Assembly: GCA_016110215.1 (NCBI GenBank)
Contig: JADWQD010000012.1
Location: 496,001 to 560,000, forward strand
Origin: Capronia americana
Taxonomy: Eukaryota > Ascomycota > Eurotiomycetes > Chaetothyriales > Herpotrichiellaceae
DNA length: 64,000 nucleotides
Direction of reading: 5' to 3'
Shown here: positions 11,106-23,000 of the stretch, one piece after another
Position numbering within the stretch: the stretch's first letter is position 1
How the letters are laid out: the number at the start of each line of letters is the position of its first letter
Notes under the pieces: model-generated
The model's input: only the letters and a program-made list of their open reading frames with translations
Database searches by the model: none
Told to the model about the DNA's origin: nothing
Position numbers and translations under genes: made by a program

Positions 11106-13026
11106 ATGACAGACAATACAGTAGGCCGCAGTCCCGACACCACCAAGCAAGAGATTCAACACCAAGCTCTTGAACATGTGGAAAAAGTCGACTCCACACA
11201 CTCCTGGCATCGCAACGAGCTTGGTCAAGACGCAACCACTCTTGGAGGCTACTGGGCGTCACCAAGACTACTGGGCTCGATCCTGGCCTCGTTTCTTCTC
11301 GCCAACAGCATCTACATTGGCTACGCGTTGCCCGTGAGCATTCTCTCGGTCATCAATGCTGACATCGGCCCTTCGCCAAACATCTATCTGGTATCTTTGG
11401 TCTACACCCTCTTCACGGGGGTGCTGCACCTGTTCTTTGCCCGTCTGTCGGATATCCTGGGCAGACGATATTTCCTCGTGGGAGGGCAAACCTTCGGCGT
11501 GATCGGCTCCATTATATGCGCCACAGGCAACAGCGTCAACGTCCTCATCGGAGGTAGTGCCCTCGCTGGCATTGGAGGTGCCGCAGGGCTGCTCTATCCC
11601 GTGGTCATTCATGAACTATTACCCAACAAACACCGCCACTGGGGCCAAGCTGCGATCACCCTCGCAGTCCTACCGACCCTGGGCTTTGGACCCGCCATCG
11701 CAAGGACCCTCATCGCTCAAACCGCCGTCGGGTGGAGAGGGGTCTACTGGCTCAATGTGGCAGTCTCGGGAGCCTCTGTTGTCCTGTTTGCGACGTGCTA
11801 CTTCCCACCCGACTTCCGCACGATCAACAACGAATTGACAAAGTGGCAAGAGGTAAAAGCGCTGGATTATGGTGTGAGTCGTCCCCCTGTGCTGAACGAT
11901 TGGAGCACTTTTCCCCTTAAACTATGAAGATTGACGAACTATGCTGATGATTGTACAAGGGTCTACTGCTCTATTTTGGCGGCTTGATCCTGGTCCTGCT
12001 TGGATTTACCTGGGCCCAAGGCACCTATGCCTGGCAGAGCGCCCACGTCCTCGGTTCACTGATCGTAGGCACTGTCGCCCTTGTGGCTTTTGGTGTCTAC
12101 GAGACATACATGCCACTTAAACAACCGCTGCTGCCGGTCGGACTCTTCAAAATCCGAAATATCACCGCCTGCGTCTTCGTCGGCTCCACAATCCAGATGG
12201 TCTGGCTGGCACTGAATGTGTTTTGGCCGATTCAGATCAGTGCGCTCTTCACCTCTAACGAGGTCACCGTCGGCTTGATGTCCTGCACGACGGGAATTGC
12301 ACTAGCAGTGGGTGAGCTGATATTTGCACCTATCTTCAGGACTGTCGGCCATCTGAAATGGCAGATGGTCGTTGCAAGTTTGATGACTGCCGTTTTTGGT
12401 ACTGCCATGGCCGCTGTAACACATGAAACAGAGAACATGGGCATTGCGTTTACAGTCCTGGCCGGACTGGCGGTTGGTTGGGTTGAGATGGTGACGATTG
12501 TCATCACCGGACTTGTGGCACCACCCAACGACATTGGCGTTGCTCAAGGCTTTTTCGGCTCGACCAGATTGACATTTGGGACTGTCGCTGGTACGTTGTG
12601 ATCTCATCGAAAAAATTTGTGATCTCTAGGAACCTGACTCAGTAATGTGCAGTTAGCATCTACCTGGCCATCTACAGTGACAGGTTGACAGCATTCCTGC
12701 CCCAGGAGATTGTGCCCGCTGTCTCGGAAGCGGGTCTGCCAGCCAGTAGCATCCCAGATCTTTTCAGCGCCATTGCCAATGGCACTGCGGCAGCCTTGAA
12801 CCAAGTCCCAGGAATGACCGATGGCATCTTGGACGCCCTTGGTCTTGCCACGAAAATGGCATATGGCCACGCCTTCAAGATCGTGTACCTGGCCACACTC
12901 TCCTTTACCGGCATCGGGTTGGTCGCAGCATTCTTCATCACCGACGTGGACACATTCCTCACGAATTACGTCAACAAGACTATCCACAAACCGAAGCTTG
13001 GAAGCTCTGAGAAGGCTGAAGTGTAG
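11106..13026 (+). CDS. MFS transporter, TRI12/SIT-like (14-span type)
   Basis: Three exons: 11106-11873, 11960-12590 and 12653-13026, in phase, giving 590 residues. The first ATG in frame is 11106. About 70 hydrophilic residues precede the first span (GSILASFLLANSIYIGYAL). The A-motif is FARLSDILGRRYFLVGG. The size and the many hydrophobic segments, with an amphipathic loop before the last span, fit the fungal trichothecene-efflux and siderophore-transporter group. Such proteins sit in the plasma membrane or vacuole and usually export toxic products by proton antiport. Its place beside oxidative enzymes and a regulator suggests export or uptake of the cluster substrate; direction cannot be told. 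Confidence 0.93.
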
Positions 13027-13487
13027 ACGAAAAACAAAGTATTCTGCATGTGGAAGAGATAGATAGCTCACCTCCAGGGAAGATATTGCAGTACACGGAC
13101 AAAGGGGCGAAATCAAATATGTTTCAAACCCTTGGATCGGGGCCCCCTTCCATTCATCATTGGTACATATGTCAAAATCATTGTCACTTGAATCCCACTC
13201 AGATTACAATGACAGTTTGGGATCTCTCCCCCCCCTAAACAATAAATTTCCCTTCTATGGAAAGGGTACATGCACAAGTTGAAGGTCTCATACTCAGCAT
13301 GGCTGATCATCATATCGGCTGAATATAATCTTCCATAGCAACACCATTGAAAACGAGAGATTTAGGAATCCCAGCCCAAGGAGCAAAACACTTGTCTTGT
13401 TTCTGATATATATTTTTTGTATAGTATCGATTATCAATCCATGATCTAGCAAGGTTTCTCCCCATCCCCGCTACACAACGATTTCCG
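13027..13487. other. Intergenic, convergent 3' ends
   Basis: Lies between the ends of the MFS and cupin genes. Nothing beyond AT-rich 3' flank is seen. Confidence 0.4.
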
Positions 13488-14072
13488 TCATTCTTTATCA
13501 TTGGCACTCTCAGGGACATGTCCGTTTGCCGCACCCAGGTCCTCCTTGAATCTCTTCCCATTGACCATGATGGGCTGACAGTCCTGCAACACAAACAAGA
13601 GCCTCGCCCACTCAGTTGGATTCGGGTTGCTCCACGCGTGGATGGTGCCTCGCTGGATGGCCACGTCTCCACGGGTCATATGAGTGGCACTGCCGTCGTC
13701 AAGCTCCAGGACCACCTCGCCTTCCATCACAATGCCATAGTCCAGGCTCTGGGTCCGGTGCATGAAGCCTTTGCTGTTGGGCTCGAAATCCACAAAGCGA
13801 CAGACGGTGCCGTGTGGCAAGACGGCGGGGATTTTCCCTCGCGACACCATCGCTTGGTGGCTCTTGATGTCAGCGTCGTCGTTGAGGCTGGGAGGCATGG
13901 CCGTCGTGGTGTACAGTGTCGCGGAAGCATATTTCAGGTCTTTATAGTCGGTCCATTGGGCTTTCTCGGAGCTGTGAAGGGTCGCCTGGCCCGAAGCGTT
14001 ATGTGTGGTGATATGGATGGTCGATGGGGATAATGGAGAGGGCTGATGGTGATTGGCACCGTTAGTCAACAT
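13488..14072 (-). CDS. Small cupin-domain protein
   Basis: Single exon, 194 residues. A single cupin barrel lies in the C-terminal half: motif 1 around FMHRTQSLDYGIVMEGEV and motif 2 GDVAIQRGTIHAWSN, which keeps the G-x5-x-x-G-x2-H-x3-N pattern. The first motif keeps one His and an Asp, so metal binding is plausible but not certain. Fungal members of this type are often found next to P450, SDR and hydrolase genes and have no settled activity; some cupins are dioxygenases or isomerases. It diverges from the P450 gene at 14810, which supports membership of the same cluster. Confidence 0.88.
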   Translation of the reverse strand: MLTNGANHHQPSPLSPSTIHITTHNASGQATLHSSEKAQWTDYKDLKYASATLYTTTAMPPSLNDDADIKSHQAMVSRGKIPAVLPHGTVCRFVDFEPNSKGFMHRTQSLDYGIVMEGEVVLELDDGSATHMTRGDVAIQRGTIHAWSNPNPTEWARLLFVLQDCQPIMVNGKRFKEDLGAANGHVPESANDKE

Positions 14073-14809
14073 CTTGACGATGGTACAGGTACGTGTCTGT
14101 GACGAGTTTTGAAGTTGGAAAGAGAGAGTGATGCTGTGCTGTGTGAAAAGGCCCAGATTCGGCTTTTAGAGGCGAGGAGACTCCCTTTTTTTCACTAGAT
14201 GTCGTGCCTGGACTTCGTCCCAGAGGTCAAGAAGCCCGCCACCTACTGTACCAGTAGGTTCGCAACTTACCTCGAATCGGTTCTGTCGCGATTTTGCGGC
14301 AGTCGGACATGGGCGTCCAGTCCTCTATCCGACTTTTCATCGGCAAAAGGGGCCCTGGGATGATTTGTCCCCTAATCGAATCATGATCGCGGGCCCACAG
14401 ATGGCAAGTTGTGTGAGGGCACGGAATATTCTAACTGGATTTGGAAGGGAATTTCCTGGCATTCGTGCGTCATGATTGGCGGAAAATTGCACATGAATGT
14501 GGACATAGACACATTTACCCCAGTTTCGACCCCGCCAGGGTTCTTCACTCGCTCTGCTCTGATCATCCTCGAGAGGTGTGACATTTCGCAGGCTTCTTGA
14601 TCGAAAGCTGAGATTGGTAATCGAGAAGTCCTAGATGTGACATTTGAGAAATCCGCCACAACACGTTGACGTATCACACCCTCGGAGCATTCAAACACCT
14701 TTCATCGCTTATGACACTGTTTGTTTATGAGATATTCGCTGTCGCCTCCGTCTCACGATCGTGACAGTTTTTGCATTCTTGCAAGCACGCTTTAGCAACG
14801 ACGATAACC
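14073..14809. promoter_or_regulatory. Divergent promoter, cupin and P450 genes
   Basis: A 737-bp gap between opposed start codons. It holds several CGG/CCG triplets of the kind bound by Zn2Cys6 factors, including GTCGGA at 14302 and TCCGAC at 14328, but the 22-bp spacing of the triplets is too loose to call a site. Confidence 0.35.
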
Positions 14810-16532
14810 ATGATTTCGGCGGGTCCAGATCCCTTTCGATATCTCGTGCCTCTGGCAGTGCTTGGAGTAATATCATTGGCGATATCGGTAAGTATTATTC
14901 CCTCAATGATTTAATATTTGGATCGCCCCTTGCTCATAAATCGTGTAGATTGTAGCAAAGGCATTCTCTGGTCCGCTGTCAGCTGTGCCGGGACCGTGGC
15001 ACACCCGATTCACGAGCATCGTGACAAAGTACAAGATTCTAACCGGGCAGCGGATTTTCTATGTCCATGACCTTCACCAGAAGTACGGGCCCGTGGTCAG
15101 AGTTGAGCCGGGCGAGGTCGTCGTTTCCGATCTAGACGCCTTCCACGAAGTGCATCGCATCGGGAGTGGATTCGTCAAATCGGATTGGTACAGGTCATCC
15201 ACTCCCGGCATCGAAGACAATGTGTTTGCCATGACCGATGTGCAAGAGCATGCCGCTCGCAGGAGGCTGCTCGCTCGCCCCTTCAGCAGGTCATCGCTTT
15301 TGGTCAATTTCCAAGTCTTGGTGGCCGACCGTGCGCGCTTGGCCGTGTCCAAGATGAAGGAGGAGGCTGACCGAGGAGACTGCGATGTCATGAAGTGGTG
15401 GACTTTGATGGCTACCGATGTGATTTCCCAAGTCGCGTTTGGCGAGGAGTCTCGTCTTTTGGAAGCCGGACAGGTATGTAAGGTCTTGCCGTGGATAAAT
15501 AATTACTTACCCCTTCGTACTGACTCTGTTCTGTCTGGACAAAATCAAATAGAAAAGCGGCTATATTGACGATCTAGAGCTGGCGACCATGGTCTTCGGG
15601 CTCCAGGGAGAAGTTCGGTGGCTATACAAGGTCATGCGCATCCTAGCGCCTGGGTTTACACGCAAATGCGACACTGCGCTCAACAACGTCGTCAACTACG
15701 GATTGTCGGCGGCGCGTCGGGCCAAAGATACCTACTCCTCCTTATCCAGACACAATATCATCACAGGCATGATCGACGCGAGCCGCGCCGAGGGCACGAA
15801 CATGACAGACTTCAGCCTGGGCTCACAGGCGTCTGCCTTGATCGTGGCCGGCTCCGGAACGACGGCCGTCACGCTGACGTACGCGGTCTGGGCCATTCTT
15901 CGACATGCAGAAGTCCGGCAGATACTGGAGCAAGAGGTGCAGCAGTTGCCGGACGACTACGACGACACGGCCTTGGAGAAGCTGCCGTATTTGAACGCCG
16001 TCATCACCGAGACATTGCGTCTGTACGGGTCGGCGCCCGGCGCGCTTCCTCGCACAACACCAAGCAAAGGCATCCAAGTCAAGGGCATGTACATTCCGCC
16101 TGGAGTGACCTTGACCACTCAGAGTTACACGATGCACCGCGATCCCACAATATTTGAAGACCCAGAAATGTAAGACCTCCCCCTTCACGTCTCCTCTCCT
16201 TTCGTCTATTATAAATTGAACAAATCCCCCCATCGCCGAGCTGAGCGTGGATTCTCATTCGTAGTTACAACCCCGATCGATTCTACCTGAAACCCCTAGC
16301 TGGTCCGCAGAAGATTGCGTTTGGGCCTTTTGGAGGAGGCACACGGATATGCCTAGGCATTCACCTGGCCCAGATGGAGCTGAGGCACGGATTGGCAGAG
16401 TTTTGTCGTGAGTGTCGCCATCTCGAGCTCTCGGAAGCGACTACGCCAGCCTCGATGGAGATGGAGAATTACTTTCTCATCAACCCGGTCAGCAAGCGCT
16501 GTATGGTCAAGAAGAGGGGTCATCGTCAATGA
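14810..16532 (+). CDS. Cytochrome P450 monooxygenase
   Basis: Four exons: 14810-14887, 14949-15473, 15553-16169 and 16265-16532, in phase, giving 495 residues. The N-terminal membrane anchor (YLVPLAVLGVISLAISIVAK) starts at the chosen ATG, then a proline hinge VPGPWH. The oxygen-binding helix has AGSGTT, the K-helix ETLR, the PERF-like segment YNPDRF, and the heme loop FGPFGGGTRICLG with the axial Cys. All key residues are intact. It resembles the fungal E-class group that includes benzoate and pisatin oxidising enzymes, acting at the ER with a P450 reductase. Its substrate is unknown; with the hydrolase, VOC and cupin genes it may hydroxylate an aromatic ring. Confidence 0.94.
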
Positions 16533-17045
16533 TACGAAAGTGTGATCGGAGTTGAAAAGTCAATTCAGACTGGAGCGGAGAAATCGCTGGTGTGTTCAGC
16601 AATTCGAGAAAAAATGGACAATTAGGATATCAAGATACAGTAGATCACATCATGATAAAAGACGGTTAACCGTCAAACTACAGTAGCTGCATTTCCCCTT
16701 CTCCCCCACCTCTTCCCCAGGGGCTAACTACATAATGAGCAAGCAACTGGAGTCCAGGCCCTGCAAACGACAACTCCACGCTATTCGTGGTCATGTCAAA
16801 ATTAGCCGAGTTGAATGTCCCCACGAAGAAACGAGCAAAGTCTGAACTAGTGGCAGCCTTGAAAGCCTTCAGAGACCGGGAAACTGCTGCGCGAACGAGT
16901 TAGCATATCCCGTATCCCCACTACCCCGATGTGCTCCAGGGCTCGGAAAGCGGGGACACCCCCTGCAAGCCTGGAGACTCAACCAAGCTTTCTTTGTTCA
17001 GCATTCTTCACCGGCCGGGATCGGTCGACCCGGGCATTCCAGCCT
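16533..17045. other. Intergenic, convergent 3' ends
   Basis: Lies between the stop codons of the P450 and the Zn2Cys6 gene. No feature recognised. Confidence 0.4.
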
Positions 17046-19631
17046 TCAAGACCAAAAATCATCAAAGTTGCTCAATTCCGGGTCCAACTGGGAAAGGTCG
17101 GGCATTTCGCCATTTGGGAAGAGGTCGAGCATCGTCTGGTCAAAGAAAGGATAGTACGGATCAAGTGTCAGCCTCTCTGTGACGCCCTGGCCCTGAGTTT
17201 GGAAAGGAGCCACGAATCCCAGGTCGTCGGCTGGATTGTTTTGGGGCCACGGCTCCTCCTCTTGTTGGTATTGCGGCGCTTGAGTCTCGTTCTCGTTCTC
17301 ATTCTCGTTGATCTCCTCCGGCCGGGATGGGACATGAATCATGTTTCTGCCGGATCCTCGGAAATGGCCACCACCGCGGGCCATGGCGAAATCCACAGGT
17401 AGAGCAACAGCGCTGTCTCCCTCGGGTTGTTGCTGTTGCTGTTGCTGTTGCTGAACGACCCCGCTCTGAAGGTCGTGCATAGACGACCTCATTTCCAAGT
17501 GATGATGTCCATCTGTAGTAGTGGCAATTCCGAGATCCTTGCTCTCGTCTCCCGCATCCACCACTCCGTCGCCTTTGGGCCGTAAAATATCGATGAAGCC
17601 GAGAATAGACGCACGCGCGTGCGAGGCGTTGACCTTGAAGTCGACCAGCCTTCTGATGTCGATATGCCTGGGCTCGTCTTCAAGTGTAGTCGACTGCATT
17701 TGATGGATCTCGTACAGACAACCGACATGCATTTGCTAAACAGAAAATTGAAAACCCAGTTAGCGGGGATCCCAAGCTCGCATAGGAAGAGAGGAGGGGA
17801 GAGGAGAGGAGATCAGTACAAGCAACGCAGCGAATTTCCAGTATACAGCCACACTCTGAATCAACTGAATGTTCGTCTTGACATTGGCACGTATCCGGCC
17901 CTGCACCGCCGGGTTGGAACACCACATGAATGGCATTTGAACAGCGCACCCCGAATACGCGGCATATGCCACAAATGTAGGGATCGCGCCATGTCGGGTG
18001 TATGTCGAAACGACGGGTTTGATCAGTTCTGAGAATGCGCACGCATGCTCAAATGCCACCTGGGCGGAGCAGTGCCGAGAGGTAAGCCAGCTACTGTCGC
18101 CGGGGCTCCAGGAGAAGAGAGGAATGATGGACGCGTGCAACGCACCGAGCGACTGGTGGTACACCGCGTTGAGAAGCAACAATTTAGGAAAAGCGACAGT
18201 GTCGTGCGCCATCTCCGCAATCTTTGACGGCGTCAACTTGAAGTCCGGCGACACTTCTTGCCACCACGTTGAGATTCTCTCGTCGAATGCGTGCAAGCCA
18301 GTGATTCTCTCGCCGATATCGGTTTCGCGGCTTTTGATGAGCGAATGGACCGAGTACCTATGCACCAAGAACCATCAATGTTTCTGCACATGAAACCAAA
18401 GGTTCATTGGAATAAAGAAAGAATCATTACCATAGTGTCAGACCCTTGATCAGCTCTGCGTAGAGACTATGACCATCCCCCGCTGGTTTTCGGCTCGGGT
18501 CCAGGTATTGAGGGGGCCGTCTGGACCTGCCAGCGTCAAAGTCCTCTTCAGGCCACGGCAAACTCAAGCTCGACAGATCGATAAGTGGTTCGAAGAATGA
18601 CAAGCTGTCGGCAGATTGGCATTGCATCAGATAGCAGGCCCATAGTCTCCGGCGGCGCATTTCAGCCTTGAACTCGTAGTCGCCGCATAGTTTGGCGGAT
18701 TCGAGGCCGATGACATAGAGCAACTGGCAGGCCACTCCTAGATCAAAAGTGAGTAGCCGCACACTCTCCAAGATTGCGCTTTGGCGACGAGATGTCAGAT
18801 GACAATACCTTTGTAGAACTGGCTGACTCTCCAGGAGCCTTGGCTGTACCAGAAGAGACCCAGAGTCATCAAGGTGACAATCTTGTCTTCGTCAAGGTCC
18901 TCGGGTTGTTGGAACACAAGTCGCCCGGCTTTCCTGGCCCATTCAACCATGAATCCGTGGTCTTTCAAAGTGGCCTGGCCATTCTGGTCCCGATAGACAC
19001 TAGAAGTTTGTTTTCATCAGCAATATTTTCGGCAAGCCGAACTGGATTTCCTTCCTTACTTTGCTGCCCACGCACAAATACTAAGCACCACATGGGGCGC
19101 AGCTCTTCCGCGTTCGAGCGACTCCAGGAACAGCCTTTTGTGTAGAACCAGGGTAGCATTGTAGGCATTGTCGAAGAACACATCCACTAGAGTCAGTATT
19201 AAAGATTTGGGTATACCCAGGTCGTAATGATCTATGTTGGAATAGTCGGGCAGACTCGGTGGCACGGGAGTATGTTGCATTCCACCTGATCTTGCCGTAC
19301 TCTCTATAGTGCTTCTGCTCTGGTGGTGGTTTTGCTGCCGCTGCTGCTTTGGAGATGACGGCGAGGGTTTATGGATGTTTGCTGATACAAAAAGGTGGTG
19401 TTTTCTAGCAGAAGTGACCGTCCCACTGTAAGAACATGTCTGTCTCAACCTCGAACATCGTTTACACGTCGGCCGCTCTGCAGTGCAGCGTATCTTTGCA
19501 CGACATACGTTAGGCAACGTACAGACATCGCTATGACAAAAACCACATCAGGTAGATCAATCATGGACCCTTACCTTTGAGGTCTGGCATGTCTCGCAGG
19601 CCGTTCGCGGACGACCGACAGAAGGCCACAT
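17046..19631 (-). CDS. Zn(II)2Cys6 transcription factor of cluster 1
   Basis: Six exons: 19631-19575, 19493-19060, 18999-18809, 18737-18431, 18357-17820 and 17735-17046; every junction keeps phase, total 738 residues. The first intron splits the zinc cluster. Joined, it reads ACETCQTSK then IRCTAERPTCKRCSRLRQTC, the canonical CX2CX6CX6CX2CX6C. The middle region carries the fungal-specific transcription factor domain (LVDVFFDNAYNATLVLHKR onward). The C-terminal tail is low-complexity: a run of nine Gln near 17430-17456, an alternating Glu/Asn stretch and acidic residues, as in activation domains. It is the likely pathway regulator of the genes from 6.9 to 16.5 kb; that role is inferred from position. 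Confidence 0.92.
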
Positions 19632-20091
19632 CTGTGACCGAGGGGAATATTGAACGCCTAAGGCCAACAATTGTGCAACCGTGATATTTCGTAGTAAGGT
19701 GGACTTGGAAAGAAAGCAAGAGGCCGATGAAATGGAAATTGGAGAGAAGGATTTAGTCGCAGCATTATGAAGACCAAGTCCCCCCCAAAAACCTTACTCT
19801 TCCCGCTCCGGGTTTCGAACCCCAAGGTGGAAGGCAAGTTAAACCCTTTTTGTGGAGGGTTTTTCCCAATACTACTGCTGGTACACTCCAAGCACGGAGG
19901 ATGAGTACGAGAACTCAGTACACTGGCAGCGTAATGATTCAAGCAAACGGCGCCTTCACCCTCACCCTCACCCCGATTTCCATGCTGAATCTACATCAGT
20001 GTCCGACCACGCTTGTTTTCCAACTCTCTCGGCCCAGAATTCATTTCTACTGGTAACTGACAGTGCCAACAGCGACAGTACAGAGTCACGA
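19632..20091. other. Intergenic, promoter side of the regulator
   Basis: Upstream of the regulator and downstream of the GH16 gene. Contains a TTCGAA palindrome inside GGGTTTCGAACCCC near 19806-19822, which looks like a tRNA T-arm but has no matching acceptor stem. No gene is supported. Confidence 0.35.
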
Positions 20092-23000
20092 CTATGACAA
20101 TGACAATAACGACAACAACGACAAAACAGGCACAAGCGCCCAAATTGACTGAATATCACTCCTTCTCGCCCTGACCCTCCGTATCGAGGAAGAACCCGAT
20201 TTCATGCCCTGGACGGGCACGCTCGCGCCAGATCCTGCGGTGGGACCCGCGCCTACTCCTGTATCCATCGCAGTCAGAGCGACCGGCACCACGGTCATAT
20301 TCTTGACCTCGCCTTGCCATGTCCCGTTCGTGTTGGTGTTCGTGCTGTTCCCAGCCGACGGCGCGGGCACAGGCGGGACGGAGAAGTTGAACGGCGCGGT
20401 CGCGATCACGAGGTTCAGCGTCACTCTGTCTGCGACCGGGGCGGAGGAGGTCATTGGGAAGGAAATGGGGAGATCGTACGGGATTGGAACGTGAGAGTTG
20501 GTGTCGATTTCGGCGTAGAAATTCCCAGCGACGGTTGCGGGAGCTTGTGCCGCTATGTTGCTGCCGGCGGCAGACCATGCCGTGACTGAGGCTTCGAGCG
20601 ATGAGATTGATTCCGCGCATGGGATTGTGAGGGTCGTCATGGGTGGAGTGTCTGCGTTGCCTCTGCCGGGAGCACCACCTCCACCTTCTAGACCACCTTG
20701 TTGTTCGTCCATACCATTGCTGTGATGCCCCTCGTTCAGATTCGGCGCAGACGTAATAGGGCAGCCTTCGACGATGGTAGTCGTCATAGGGACTGCTGGA
20801 ACGGGCATATCTGTGCATCCGCAGTGGAGGAGAGTGACGGTGGTGGTGATGCATGTTTCTGTCCTTGTAGGGCAGATTACAGGGTGATAAGGGCAGATTA
20901 TTGTGTAGACTGTGGAGATTACCGTGGGAGACAGCGTCAGGATTGGGGTTATTGAGGAGGCTGAGGAGGTAGGCGTCCCAGTGACGGGAGGAGATGACGT
21001 CGAAGTAGAGCTGGTCGAGGGGGTGTTCAGGATCGGGTTGTCGGTTTGCGATCCGGATGTCGAGATTGGCAGGGTGCCGCTTGTAAAGAGCGGTGGAGGT
21101 GGCGTTGAGAATGTATCAGTTATGCTCATGCTGATACTCGTCGTGCTCACGACTCCAGGCCCATCAGTCACGATAATAGATGTTATGGACATTGTTGTGG
21201 TTGTCGAGGAACTGCTCACGTCACCATCTATTCCGGTATTGTTATACAGCGTCAGGAGAATAAGATCTCCTTGGGCGTTCATGATCTGCCTTCTCACGAG
21301 TCGAGAAGGAGAGGAAGGTTGGGATACCTTGCCGCCGCATTTCTGCGTGGGATCCCCGGGGCAGGTAGTGTTGCATGCTGAAATTGGGTATTCAATAAAG
21401 TCTTCGGAGGGGTCAGTGGGGAGGGAGTAAGATGAGCAGTAGCATTGCCTAGAAGAGAGTCTGTCAGCGTGTAACTCTGCGTTGGAGAGGCTTCACGAAA
21501 AAAAGAAATGACTGGGCTTGAGCACGTATCAGACGAGACTTACGTATCAAACAGCCCAGCAAAGACAGCCAAAGAGCAATCACTGACACATCGCTCGATA
21601 GACATAGATTCTGAGTCTTCGACAAGGGTGAAACTGTTGGCAAACGGGGTATTCGGTCGTGGTCCCAAGCATCCTGCAAAGGAGAAAGAGGCACCGTTGT
21701 CGGAAACGACTTCTGTGGGTCCAGGCAAAATCTCGCTCGTAGTCGTAGTTGTCGGTGGTTCAAAGGTAGACTCGACTGCCGTTGTGGAGGTTGGGGGAGG
21801 GACAGGGACAGAGCTGCTGCTACTGATATCTGGTACCGGTGTCGTTGAGAACTCTGGTGGCGAATTTGAGGTTGGAGGCTGCTGGGAGGGTGAGATCGTC
21901 TGCGAAACGGGTTCGGAGCTGCTCGATTCTTGCGAAGATGGTTGTGCCGTTGTGGGCGATGAGGTCGCTGGTAGATCAACGGTCGTTGAGGGTGCTTGCG
22001 ATTCAAGGACGGACGATTCGAGCATGGAAGACGCTGGGGTCACTAGAGAGGACGAGCCGACGGGACTGCTGTCACTGCTTGGGAGTAAACTCATGGTTGA
22101 CGACACAGAGACGTCAGTGGTTACTCCAGGAATGGTTGTCGTAGAAGACGAAGAATAAGGCTGTAGCTGGCCGGATGTGGCGGAGCCAGAAGAAACAGAG
22201 ACAACGGACGTAGTCGACAAAAGTATTGGCGACTGTGAGGGATTGGCTGGGAATGTGGTCGACGCCTGGTCCGAGGTTCCAGCAGACGTGGTCGGGGACG
22301 ATGTTGGGGATGATGATGAACCCATAGGCATTGAACTCAGCGAGGAGAGCAGTACAGTCGATGAGGCAGATGTTGAGGAAAGTACGGTCGCGGCTCCTGA
22401 CGAAGACGACAGAGGCGCAGAGGAGCTTGCAGTCATTACTGTGGTTGCCGAGACGGATATTGGGCCGGACGTCGAGGAGATCTGCAGAGCCGACGACGTC
22501 GATATTGTACTAGTCCCGAGATAATAGGAGCCGGTAGAGGAACGTGATTGTGAACTCGTGGTCTCAGCATCTGTTGTCGAAGAAGTATCCTCTGTCGACG
22601 AAGCGCCACCTCCCATTGCACCACCGTCAGTAATGTTGGCCGTTGGTGTCTCTGTGATCAAGGAGAACGTCGTTGTCGTGGTGACGTTTGGCGGAGCGTA
22701 GTATACAGGGGTGACAGACGTGGCAATGTACGATGTGCTGCTGCTGCTCGTGGTCTGCATTCTCGGGTCATCAGTTACTTGTGGATAGGCGTAGTAAATC
22801 AGGCGAGCACTGTTGAAGCCTGCTTGAGCCGGACTGCTGCCGATGTTTCGTTTCCAGTAGCACGCGTTGCTGGCGACGTTGTAGGTGACGCCGCCACAGA
22901 TGTTTGTTGCGTTGTATGTATTCCAGTAGGTGCACCCGCCCACGCAACCTTCAAAGTTGGTGTATGAATAGCTTGGATAGGGTCTGCCGAGATCAGACCC

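Noticed and set aside
14302..14333. GTCGGA and TCCGAC as an inverted Zn2Cys6 site
   Set aside because: CGG and CCG are 22 bp apart, wider than the usual spacing, and such triplets are common in this DNA.
19800..19885. Possible tRNA: GGGTTTCGAACCCC resembles a T-arm
   Set aside because: No partner for the acceptor stem about 70 bases away on either strand and no anticodon arm could be folded by eye.
21508..22524. Long + strand frames opposite the GH16 stalk
   Set aside because: They are the antisense of a Ser/Thr-rich repeat region, which seldom gives stops on the other strand; the gene on the minus strand explains them.
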